Positions 17,029 through 24,667 of a stretch of 64,000 nt of DNA are shown one piece after another. The notes beneath the pieces are model-generated. The model saw only the letters and a list, made by a program, of their open reading frames with translations. It did no database searches and was not told where the DNA came from. Position 1 is the stretch's first letter. Every line of letters starts with the position of its first letter. The position numbers and the translations under genes were made by a program. Origin of the DNA: Streptosporangium subroseum (GTDB lineage Bacteria > Actinomycetota > Actinomycetes > Streptosporangiales > Streptosporangiaceae); the NCBI RefSeq assembly GCF_900188345.1, contig NZ_FZOD01000003.1, positions 1 through 64,000 on the forward strand, read 5' to 3'.

Positions 17029-17975
17029 GCCGCCACCTCCTCGAAGGTCCGTCCGGTGTGACGCAGGTAGACGTCGTCCAGGGAGGGGCGGGCGACGGTG
17101 ATCGCCCCCACCTTCACCCCGGCCGCGTCCAGGGCGGCCAGCACGGCCGGTACGGCCGCCGCGCCGTCGTCGACCCTGGCCCGGAGCACCCGCCCGGCCG
17201 TGGTGATCTCCCTGGCGCCGTGCACCCGGCGCAGGGCCTCCTCGGCCTGCGGGATCCCCTGGGAGTCGACGAGCTCGGCGACGATCGCGTCACCGCGCAA
17301 CTGGCTCTTGAGCTCGTCCGGACTGCCGGTGGTCACGACCTTTCCCCTGTCCACGATGGCCAGGGCTCCGGCGAGCTTGTCGGCCTCCTCCAGGTAGTGC
17401 GTGGTGAGGAGGATGGTCAGCCCCTCCTCCGCGGCGAGCCTGGCGATCTCCGTCCACATCGCGGCCCTGGCCTCCGGGTCCAGGCCGGTGGTCGGCTCGT
17501 CGAGGAAGAGCACCCGGGGGCGGTGGATGAGGCCCATGGCGACGTCGAGTTTGCGCTGCATGCCGCCGGAGTAGGTGCGAGCCTGCCGGTCGGCCGCCTC
17601 GGCGAGGTCGAACCTGGCCATGAGCTCGCCCGCACGGAGCCTGAGCTGCCGCCTGGACATCCCGTACAGGGCTCCGTGCAGGAGGAGGTTCTCCCGCCCG
17701 GTGGCCTGGGGGTCCACGCTGATCTTCTGGGTGACGCAGCCGATGGCCGCACGCACCTGGTCCGGATTTTTCCGCACATCGATGCCCGCGACCCTGGCGT
17801 TCCCGCCATCGGGCCGGGACAGGGTCGTCAGGATCTTGACCGCGGTCGACTTACCCGCGCCGTTGGGGCCGAGCAGCCCGAAGACCGTGCCGGTCGGCAC
17901 GCCGAAGCTGAGCTCGTCCAGCGCACGGACCTTCCCGTACGCCTTGACCAGGCGGTCTGCCTGGATGGATTCCAT
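17025..17975 (-). CDS. daunorubicin-resistance-type ABC ATPase (DrrA type)
   Basis: A 316-residue ATPase with Walker A GPNGAGKST near residue 35, signature YSGGMQRKLD, Walker B VLFLDEPTTGLD and switch His in TTHYLEE. The C-terminal extension ends PSLDDVYLRHTGRTF, diagnostic of DrrA-like subunits. GAGGAAACGA precedes ATG 17975. Together with the overlapping permease it forms a multidrug or metabolite exporter. The PadR-type gene upstream on the same strand is the probable regulator. Confidence 0.94.
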   Translation of the reverse strand: MESIQADRLVKAYGKVRALDELSFGVPTGTVFGLLGPNGAGKSTAVKILTTLSRPDGGNARVAGIDVRKNPDQVRAAIGCVTQKISVDPQATGRENLLLHGALYGMSRRQLRLRAGELMARFDLAEAADRQARTYSGGMQRKLDVAMGLIHRPRVLFLDEPTTGLDPEARAAMWTEIARLAAEEGLTILLTTHYLEEADKLAGALAIVDRGKVVTTGSPDELKSQLRGDAIVAELVDSQGIPQAEEALRRVHGAREITTAGRVLRARVDDGAAAVPAVLAALDAAGVKVGAITVARPSLDDVYLRHTGRTFEEVAA

Positions 17976-18162
17976 TTCGTTTCCTCCACAGAGTTACGTG
18001 TGCGGAGGCATGACCTGGCGGCGTCACGGCGCTCGGCCGCGCACGCATCAGGAGCGGGCCGACGCGGAGCGGACCACGGTCGGCGAGTGGCGCCGTGGGG
18101 CGCAGCCGTACGAGAGCATGCGGCTTTCTCACCGAAGGTGCGTCGTTCTCCGCGGGCACGAA

Positions 18163-18208
18163 CCCTTATCGTGGAACTGCCTTGTAGCAAGGCAGTTCAC
18201 AATAAGGG
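18163..18208. promoter_or_regulatory. long inverted repeat between padR-like gene and exporter operon
   Basis: Arms 18163-18184 and 18188-18208 pair almost perfectly around tag, with inner arms aactgccttg / caaggcagtt. It lies downstream of the PadR-type gene and about 190 bases upstream of drrA. It could be a terminator for the former or an operator in the promoter of the latter. PadR-family operators are palindromes of this general design. Confidence 0.6.
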
Positions 18209-18276
18209 TCGCCTCCACGCGAGACCTTCCGGTCCCCGGCACGGTGTTCCAGCACCCGCCGGGGACCACTTGCGTG

Positions 18277-18918
18277 TCAGGGGGTGGGCGCCTCCAGGTC
18301 GTCGAAGCCGGCCGGCAGACCGGCGGCGGACCGTTCATGCCAGAGCCGCCAGAGGTCGAGCCCGTCGAACGTGCCGGCGCGCAGCTCGTCGATCAGGCCG
18401 TCCACCCAGGCGAGCTCGGAACGGCGGAGCATGTCGGTGTACTCCCACTCGATGAGCATCAACCGCGGCAGATCCTGCTTGACGGCGAGCTCCCGGAGCG
18501 CGGCGTCCGCGTGCAGGCGCTGCTCCAGCTTGAGCCTGCGCTCCTCCAGGAGCCGGATCACCTCGTCGGGCGGGAGAACGGGGAGCAGTGACAGACCCGC
18601 TTCGAAGCCGGTGTAGTCCTTGGCGGGAGTGCTGATCAGCTCGCTGAGCCAGTCGAACAGCTCCAGCTTGCCCGGCTCCGTGATCGCGTAGATCGTGCGC
18701 TCGGGCCTGTTGCCCTCGCGAACGGTCTCCACCGCCTTGATCAGCCCGCGCTTCTCCAGGCTCTCGACCACCGAGTAGAGCGAGCCGTAGTTGAGACGGA
18801 TGCTCTCCTCCTTGCGCCGGGTGCGCATGGAGGAGGCCATCTCGTACGGGTGCATCGGGCGCTCGAACAGGAGGGCCATCACGGCGAGGGCGAGGGGGTT
18901 GCTCCGCCTACGGGTCAT
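18277..18918 (-). CDS. PadR-family transcriptional regulator
   Basis: A 213-residue repressor. The N-terminal PadR winged helix covers residues about 8-85 (LAVMALLFERPMHPYEMASSMR, then NYGSLYSVVESLEKRGLI). The C-terminal region is an all-helical dimerisation and sensing domain of the Vir_act_alpha_C kind. GGAGGA precedes ATG 18918. It lies directly upstream of the DrrAB-type exporter in the same orientation, the usual arrangement in which PadR represses the pump until a substrate drug binds. Palindromes near its own start suggest autoregulation. Confidence 0.92.
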   Translation of the reverse strand: MTRRRSNPLALAVMALLFERPMHPYEMASSMRTRRKEESIRLNYGSLYSVVESLEKRGLIKAVETVREGNRPERTIYAITEPGKLELFDWLSELISTPAKDYTGFEAGLSLLPVLPPDEVIRLLEERRLKLEQRLHADAALRELAVKQDLPRLMLIEWEYTDMLRRSELAWVDGLIDELRAGTFDGLDLWRLWHERSAAGLPAGFDDLEAPTP

Positions 18919-18936
18919 GGCACATCCTCCGATTCG

Positions 18937-18956
18937 AATACTCGACTTCGAGTATT
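18937..18956 (-). promoter_or_regulatory. putative PadR autoregulatory operator
   Basis: Inverted repeat aatactcga-ct-tcgagtatt immediately upstream of the PadR-type start; a weaker partner (atac-N7-gtat) lies at 18969-18983. On the minus strand a TTGCGA/TAATAC-like promoter with a 16-base spacer overlaps both. Confidence 0.6.
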
Positions 18957-19142
18957 AGCCAACTCGCGATACATCGCAAGTATTTTTCCAAATGGACTCC
19001 GGCGGAAGGGGCCGCCTGTCGGATTGGAGGTCCTCGCCGACCCCGTCGGGCGGCTGGTGATCGACATCACAGGGTGATCCTCGCGACACAGGAGGAAAAC
19101 CGATGCGTGGATGCTCCCAGGATCATGCACAATTAGGCGGGG

Positions 19143-19216
19143 GCACCCTTAGCTCAGCTGGATAGAGCATCGGACTTCTAATCCGACGGTCGCAGGTTCG
19201 AATCCTGCAGGGTGCA
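19143..19216 (+). tRNA. tRNA-Arg (anticodon TCT)
   Basis: Complete cloverleaf of 74 bases: acceptor gcaccct/agggtgc, D-arm agctcagctggatagagc, anticodon stem tcgga/tccga with loop cttctaa (TCT at the centre, reading AGA), and T-arm around ggttcgaatcc. CCA is not encoded. The accessory region begins just downstream, but no repeat of the tRNA 3' end was found to prove integration here. Confidence 0.97.
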
Positions 19217-19579
19217 CAGCGCGTGAGCAGCCAAGAGGGCCCGTGACCAGCAGCGATGCCGGTAGCGGGCCCTCTTGCTGTGTCCGGTGATGTACGGCTG
19301 ACACTGGTGGATTACGGTTGATCCTTCCCAATGCCTTCCCACGGAGCACGCCGGCGTGCGTTGCTCCGCCGCGGACGGGATCGGCGCAACTCACAGATCA
19401 CCGCCTCGATCCGCGCCAGCGTCTGCATCCACCCGATGAAAGCGATTGGTCGGCGTATTCAGCCCACCCTCCCGATAACGGTGCATCCAGGGATGCGCCG
19501 TCTGCCGCGCCGACCTCTACCAGCTAGTGCTCTGACCGCATACGTTCACCGGATTGGGCGACCGTCAGGTGGTGGGGCC
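19217..19579. other. post-tRNA spacer with terminator; no gene supported
   Basis: Apart from the hairpin at 19233-19276, nothing is recognisable. Open frames here are shadows or low-complexity extensions of the following hypothetical gene. Base composition falls toward lower GC, marking the start of the accessory stretch. Confidence 0.5.
19233..19276 (+). terminator. terminator after tRNA-Arg
   Basis: Inverted repeat aagagggcccg (19233-19243) with cgggccctctt (19266-19276), loop 22 bases, followed by gctgtgt. Confidence 0.7.
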
Positions 19580-20257
19580 ATGCTCGTGGGTAGGGCGTCC
19601 GCTTATGCTCAGCTCGTGCAGCCGCCTTCCAACAGCAGCGATCCGTTGACCTTGGCGTTCCCAGCCGATCTTGCAGGCGATGCCGAGGCAGTTCTGGCAG
19701 TCATGCCCGCTTCCCGCCTCCGGCCGCTTGAGCCGTTTTCGGTCGTTGTAGAGGGCCAACAGGTGGCCATTCCTGGGCGTCTCTACAACGACGAGCCGCC
19801 GACAGAAGCGGTAGCGTCGCTCTCGTCGCGTCAACGTCAACTTCTGCACTGCTTGTACTCAAGGCACTGCGACGGGATGGTTAGGCAACGCCACCTGGCG
19901 AAGGTCGTGGGCTCCGCGGACCCGTGGGTCGTCCCGTTCGTCGTGCAGTTGGTCGGCGAGTACGTCTTGGAAATCCTGGTCATCATCCGCGATGAGCTTC
20001 GTGATCTCGCCACGCCGGGCAGCCGAAGCCACCTCGCTTACGGGCAGTTCATCGTAGACAACCCGGCCTTCTTCGCACGCACTCAGCGACGGGTCGTGAG
20101 CTACTGGAGCTGCTACTACCGTTCCGCCTATTCGAGTTTCCGTGGCTACCCGGGATGCAGTCTTCTTGATCTTCTAAGGTCCGCAGCCTCGGACAGAGCA
20201 GGGCACCCCTGGCCCAACCTCGCTCCTGCTGGAACCAGACTGGACGGCTACTGCTAG
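19580..20257 (+). CDS. hypothetical protein, stop codon at IS insertion point
   Basis: About 225 residues from ATG 19580; no family recognised with confidence. The central part, with WVVPFVVQLVGEYVLEILV, YGQFIVDNPAFFARTQRRVVSYW and CYYRSAYSSF, looks like a genuine globular domain. Composition is less GC-biased than core genes. The frame extends back to 19331, but that part is Arg/Pro-rich and unlikely to be coding. The TAG stop consists of the TA target dinucleotide plus the first base of the IS630-like element. The sequence beyond the element would also supply TAG, so insertion left the product unchanged. Confidence 0.6.
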   Translation: MLVGRASAYAQLVQPPSNSSDPLTLAFPADLAGDAEAVLAVMPASRLRPLEPFSVVVEGQQVAIPGRLYNDEPPTEAVASLSSRQRQLLHCLYSRHCDGMVRQRHLAKVVGSADPWVVPFVVQLVGEYVLEILVIIRDELRDLATPGSRSHLAYGQFIVDNPAFFARTQRRVVSYWSCYYRSAYSSFRGYPGCSLLDLLRSAASDRAGHPWPNLAPAGTRLDGYC

Positions 20258-21410
20258 GGCTGGTCGGGCAAGGTTCGCCAGGTGGACCAGACTGCGGCAG
20301 CGAGAGGCCGTCCGCCCCATCGGATGCTTTTCTCGCTACGGATCCGGGCGCGCTCATGGCGTTGAGATGCGAGGACGTCGGGGTGCCGGGCGTTCTTGTT
20401 GCGCCAGCGGAGGTATAGGCGTGCAGGGCCCAGGTCTGGACGGTGTGGTTGCGATGGTTGGAGTTGGCGACGGTGAACTGCCGCAACGGCCCGAAGTGGG
20501 CCTCGATCGGATTCGCCCAGGATGCGTAGGTCGGCGTGAAGCACAGCTCGACCCGGTGCTTCTTCGCCCAGCGGCGGATCTTCTCGCCCTTGTGGGCGGA
20601 AAGGTTGTCCAGGATCACGTAGATCGGGGTACCGTCGGGGCGGGCGGCCCGGATCGACTTCAGCGCGGCCAAGGTGTTCGCAGTGCCCTTCTTGCGGCGG
20701 TTGACGCCCCAGAGGGTGTCGTCGCCGACCGAATAGCAGCCGTGGAAGTACCGGACACCGTGGGTGCGATGGTACGTGGCCGGGTGCCGCTCGGGGTGGC
20801 CGGCAGCGGCCCAGCCCGCCCCTTCAATGGGGCGGATACCGAGCGGGCCGAACTCGTCGAAGGCGAAGACCCGATCCGGGAAGCGGTCCAGGACCTCCTC
20901 GATCCGATCCAGCTTGGCGTCGCGATCCGGATCTGGAGACTCCTTCTAGGTCTTGGTGCGCTGAAAGGTGACGCCGCGGCGGGCGAGCAGGCGGCGTAAC
21001 GTCTCGCGGCCGATGCGGATGCCCCGGCCGTGGACTTTGCGCAAGTAGGCGAGCAACTTGCGGATGGACCAGCGGGTGAAGGGCTGGCCGAGCTTGGTCG
21101 GGCGGGTGGTGGCCGTCGCGACGACGAAGTCCTCGTCGTCAGGACTGAGCAGGCGGGGACGGCCTCCCGCCCACTGAGGGTCCAGGCAGGCCAGGCCGAT
21201 CTCGTTGAACCGGTGGATCACATCGCGGACGGTGTCCTCGTCGGCCTGCACCAGCTGGGCGATCACCGGGACACGGTTCCCGCCGGCCGAGGCCAGGAGC
21301 ATCATCGCGCGCCGGTAGCGCACCGAGCTGGTGCTGCCCCGGCGCACGATCTGCTTCAGCTTCTGCCCTTCCCGGTCGGTCAGTCTGCGCACAAGGACAG
21401 GCTCGGCCAC
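20254..21410 (-). pseudogene. IS630-family transposase, inactivated by a nonsense codon and a frameshift
   Basis: Starts at GTG 21410 after GGAGG. The N-terminal HTH half (VIAQLVQADEDTVRDVIHRFNE) runs to FQRTKT, then an in-frame TAG at 20946-20948 stands where relatives have Trp (RTxTWKE). The frame then continues through the DDE domain: FAFDEFGPLG, YVILDNLSAHKG and the glutamate region WANPIEAHFGPLRQF. Near 20414-20417 two extra bases (tata) shift the frame. The normal C-terminus (YLRWRNKNARHPDVL) is found in the next frame, ending at 20254. Two independent lesions show the copy is dead. Confidence 0.88.
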
Positions 21411-21492
21411 CGCACCTCCAGCGGTCGGAACGGGCGTCACCGCACATCCAACCGCTCCGACCACCAACCCGGCGCACCTTCCCGGTCAGAGC
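20257..21492 (-). mobile_element. IS630-family insertion sequence (degenerate copy)
   Basis: About 1.24 kb flanked by TA dinucleotides (20255-20256 and 21493-21494), as expected for IS630/Tc1-type targets. Imperfect terminal inverted repeats of about 27 bp: the left end reads gggctggtcgggcaaggttc inward and the right end gctctgaccgggaaggtgcg inward. It contains the broken transposase gene. Confidence 0.85.
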
Positions 21493-21670
21493 TAGCGGCA
21501 TCGGTCACCCCTGCACCGGACAACACCTCGATCACCCGCGCGACAGAGGAAACCCCTCATCCCTCAAATACCAGGGCGGCCTCACCCCACATACTCAAGG
21601 CGCCTCGCCCTTGATCGTCTTTCTCGGTGAACCAGCAAAACAGGTGACACATCCCAAATAAGGTGCGCCA

Positions 21671-22558
21671 GTGCACCCTTTCCGCGTCGCCCTCGTCATG
21701 CTCGCTGTCGTGGTTCTCGCCGGATGCGCCCACAGGGAAGACCGGATCGCACGGCTGGATCATGTCGTCGGCGCTTCCTGCCCGAGAGGTCCCGAACCGA
21801 ACCTGTCCCTGTCGCGCCAGACGCTTCCCGATGATTTCGTGCCGGTCCAGGTCATCCGCTGCCGCTGGGAGTACCGCTACCTGCCCGGCAAAGGCCGCTG
21901 GGAGGTCGTGGTCGAGGAGCACGCCGACGGTCCGGCCGGCGAGCTGATGACCGAGCTGCGCCGCCCGTCCGAGAGATCAATGTTTGGCGTGAACTGCCTA
22001 GACATCCTGATCGTGGCGGACTACTTCGTCGTGGTGGACTCCTCGGGCAGGGTGGTGCTGCCAGACCTGCCGACCGGCGTGTGCGGGGGACCGTTCTCTT
22101 CCGCCCTCGATGTCCTTCGCGGTCTGCCGTACCAGGTCGACGAACAGATACCCGTGCGGAGAGTCGAGAGCGACAAGGCCTTCCGGACCGGCTGCGGCGA
22201 CGAGTACCCCGACCTTCTCTCCCGGGGGCGGCCAGGGGCGACCACACAGACCTGGAATCCCCCGCCGAAGGGCCTACGGGTATGCATCTTCCGTACCGAC
22301 GGAAAGACCTCGGACACGGACGAAGGAAAGTTTGAGTCCGTGCGCATCCTCAAAGGCAGCAGCCTGCGCACCCTGCTCACCGCTCTGGACACCGCACCGG
22401 CCAGCGACTGCCCCAGCGACCACACCCGGTTCGCGGTACTGAACCCCGGCCACTACAAGCAGGCATACGTCGAGCTTGACGGCTGCCGTAACCTCCTGCG
22501 TCCCGATGGAACCCTCGGCCGCCTCACCCCTGATGCCGTAGCACTCCTGACCGATTGA
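21671..22558 (+). CDS. putative secreted lipoprotein of unknown function
   Basis: A 295-residue protein from GTG 21671. It begins with a lipoprotein signal peptide: charged start, hydrophobic VALVMLAVVVLAG, and lipobox LAGC with the modified cysteine at about residue 19. The mature part has paired cysteines (for example GASCPRG, VIRCRW, VNCLD, GVCGG) suggesting disulphides outside the membrane. No known domain was recognised. It lies alone in the accessory region after the IS630 remnant. Confidence 0.75.
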   Translation: MHPFRVALVMLAVVVLAGCAHREDRIARLDHVVGASCPRGPEPNLSLSRQTLPDDFVPVQVIRCRWEYRYLPGKGRWEVVVEEHADGPAGELMTELRRPSERSMFGVNCLDILIVADYFVVVDSSGRVVLPDLPTGVCGGPFSSALDVLRGLPYQVDEQIPVRRVESDKAFRTGCGDEYPDLLSRGRPGATTQTWNPPPKGLRVCIFRTDGKTSDTDEGKFESVRILKGSSLRTLLTALDTAPASDCPSDHTRFAVLNPGHYKQAYVELDGCRNLLRPDGTLGRLTPDAVALLTD

Positions 22559-23089
22559 TCTAACCCACCAGACGCTTGGCGATCAGGTATCGAATGCAGG
22601 GCCGGAAGACCGTTCCGTTGCATTGCCGAATTGTTCTCATAGGTATCAAGGGGCGGCGGCGCTGCGCCTGCGGCGCACGCCGGGCATGCGGCCTGGGGGC
22701 CGGTCCCGGCGCGCGAGCAGGACTCCGGGCCGTCGCCGCACGCTCATCGCGCCGTACCCACGCCATCCGCCGGCCTTCGGTCACGCCGCCACCCATATGC
22801 AGCACGACGATCGCCACGGGGTGGTCGAGCTCTGCTGTGGCTGGGGGCGATCGGAGATCCAGGGTTCGTTCCTCACCCTGGCTCATCGGACAACGTGGCT
22901 GATCAGCCAGGTACCGATGATCACGGGATAAACCACGGATGTAGGAGACGGAGAACGAGTCAGGCCGACATGACTATGCGCGGTAATGATCTTAGTGGGA
23001 TAGTCCTGCATGAAACGTAATCGGTGGATTCGTTTCTACTGGCGGGCGTCCCTTCTTGGATGGTCTGCGAACGGGTAGGAGGTTGCAAG
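22559..23089. other. about 530 bp without a supported gene
   Basis: Open frames on both strands are short, Arg/Pro/Ala-rich and lack a ribosome-binding site. A very GC-rich patch around 22650-22740 looks repetitive. No tRNA, hairpin terminator or IS end was identified. Confidence 0.5.
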
Positions 23090-23551
23090 GTGAGAAGCAT
23101 CCGGCTGCTGTTCGCGCTCACCCTTGTGATCAGCCCAGTGGGGTTAGTGGCCGGCTGTGGGACATGCGGGGAGGATGTCGAGGTGCAGCGCGTGGCGCCA
23201 TCGCCTGAAGGTGCATCCCCAGTTGAGGTCGTCCGCGCGTATTTCCAGGCCCTCGCCGCTCATGACAAGGAAACCGGCCAGTTGATGTGGGATCACCGTA
23301 GCCCGCAGTACGAGGCCGAGTTTGGAGGGGTGGCCAGCCCCTTCGCCAACTGGACCAGCCTCACCGACGTGAAGATCGGCCAGCCCGAGCCGGAGACCTG
23401 CGGTGACGTCGAACGCTGTGTGCGGGTGAAGGTTAACTACACCTTCGAGCAGTGCGAGTTCTACACCGGTGATGATGGCGCCTATGGCGAGAGGTTTTTC
23501 TTAGATCGGATCGATGGCCGCTGGCTGATCAACGGACACGGCCAAGGTTGA
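23090..23551 (+). CDS. small putative lipoprotein, NTF2-like
   Basis: A 153-residue protein. GTG 23090 is preceded by GGAGG seven bases upstream. The signal peptide ends in lipobox VAGC near residue 20. The mature part, SPVEVVRAYFQALAAHDKETGQLMW and a C-terminal DRIDGRWLI, has the layout of NTF2-like or DUF4829-type extracytoplasmic domains. Three further cysteine pairs may be oxidised. Function unknown; it is isolated within the accessory stretch. Confidence 0.75.
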   Translation: MRSIRLLFALTLVISPVGLVAGCGTCGEDVEVQRVAPSPEGASPVEVVRAYFQALAAHDKETGQLMWDHRSPQYEAEFGGVASPFANWTSLTDVKIGQPEPETCGDVERCVRVKVNYTFEQCEFYTGDDGAYGERFFLDRIDGRWLINGHGQG

Positions 23552-23716
23552 GCGGGGTCGGGATCAGAGCTTCAAACGCGGCGTAGCCCTGACCATCTTC
23601 GTGTCCGTTGCATGCCCGTCAGGAGGGTGATCAAGGGGGACTCACGGGGAACCCCGGGGAACCAAAACACTCCCCCGCAGGTCAGCACTTCCCCAGATCA
23701 GAGGCCGGGAGCGTTA

Positions 23717-23760
23717 GAGACTTCCCAAGCTGATAGCGGGGGATCGAACGCCCATTCTCC
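23717..23760 (+). other. tRNA-Gly-like att remnant, copy A
   Basis: The sequence acttcccaagctgatagcg, followed by a T-arm-like segment, resembles the anticodon arm to T-arm of an actinobacterial tRNA-Gly (loop ttcccaa). The 5' half of a tRNA is absent, so this is not a functional tRNA. It has a diverged partner at 24609-24650 and probably records site-specific integration of an element. Confidence 0.5.
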
Positions 23761-23768
23761 AGGTCGCG

Positions 23769-24359
23769 TTACTTGATCAAATGGAACTCAGGGTGCGCCA
23801 ACCATGCGGCCAGAAATTCCGCGTCACCTACATGGAACCACCCCTGACCTTCGTCATCGTCCGGAGTACCCCACGAAACTTCCTTGATCACACCGGGTAG
23901 AGACGAGACCAACTGCCATGCTTCGGCTCGGTGATCTCCACTCTCCGCGCCCAGCTCCAAGAGGCGGTGCCCGTACCCAAGCAAGCCGTCGAACTCGATG
24001 AGAGCTCCAAGGCGATGTGCCATCGCAAGGGCGAGATAGCCGAGGAGGAGATGGTTGATGTGGCCCGAAGCGTTCGCGTATAACAAGAGCCCTTGCACCG
24101 GCTGTGGGGTGAACGCCGAGTACTCGCCCCCATCCGCACCGAACTCCGCATCCTGTGATAGATGGAACCCAGGGAAGCCGGTGTCGTCGAGGGTGACTGG
24201 TGCGCCCAGAAAGGATGGATCACGAACCCAAAAGTCCAGACTGCCATCATCGGTCACTTCTATTGGGCTGCAGAAGGTCTTCAGCCACGGAACGAAATCC
24301 GCGAAGTCAGAACGCTCGCGACGCTCCATCAGCAGCAAAACGAGAGCCGGGCCGGCCAT
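23769..24359 (-). CDS. DUF6368-like protein
   Basis: About 196 residues from ATG 24359, with GAGGGGG five bases upstream; GTG 24365 is also possible. The N-terminus MAGPALVLLLMERR and the central HLLLGYLALAMAHRLGALIEFDG fit my recollection of DUF6368, a family of unknown function scattered in actinomycete accessory regions. A Trp-rich C-terminus ends FLAAWLAHPEFHLIK. It lies between the two tRNA-Gly-like att remnants and may be cargo. Low-to-moderate confidence in the family name, higher that it is a real gene. Confidence 0.65.
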   Translation of the reverse strand: MAGPALVLLLMERRERSDFADFVPWLKTFCSPIEVTDDGSLDFWVRDPSFLGAPVTLDDTGFPGFHLSQDAEFGADGGEYSAFTPQPVQGLLLYANASGHINHLLLGYLALAMAHRLGALIEFDGLLGYGHRLLELGAESGDHRAEAWQLVSSLPGVIKEVSWGTPDDDEGQGWFHVGDAEFLAAWLAHPEFHLIK

Positions 24360-24608
24360 CGGCACCCCCTCGATCAGTCCTTATCGCCGTTCTCCTCCAT
24401 GATCGCGGATCCCACAGAGATTCGACACGACGCCACCGCGCCAGGCACTCCTCTGCAGTCTTGGCTGCCACCTGCTCGTTCATCCCCACAGAGCCGCCCA
24501 TCGTCGTGCCATTAGCGTGCCATTAAGGAGGGTAACAAGGGGGCAACCACGGTCACTCATGACCGGTATCAACCACAGGTCAGCCACCCTACAAGCCGTG
24601 ATCCATAC

Positions 24609-24650
24609 ACTTCCCAAGCTGACAGCGCCGGTTCGGAGTCCCATCGCTGT
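24609..24650 (+). other. tRNA-Gly-like att remnant, copy B
   Basis: The sequence acttcccaagctgacagcg followed by ccggttcggagtcccat again resembles tRNA-Gly from the anticodon loop to the T-arm. Upstream (24520-24600) is a stretch with gtgccatt direct repeats and aggagggtaacaaggggg, similar to 23615-23640 ahead of copy A. Confidence 0.5.
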
Positions 24651-24667
24651 CGTTCAAGGTCCCCGTG

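Noticed and set aside
19149..19394. Minus-strand frame ending in HPAGFEPATVGLEVRC-like sequence
   Set aside because: This is the well-known false translation of the strand opposite a tRNA gene; the sequence is the tRNA-Arg.
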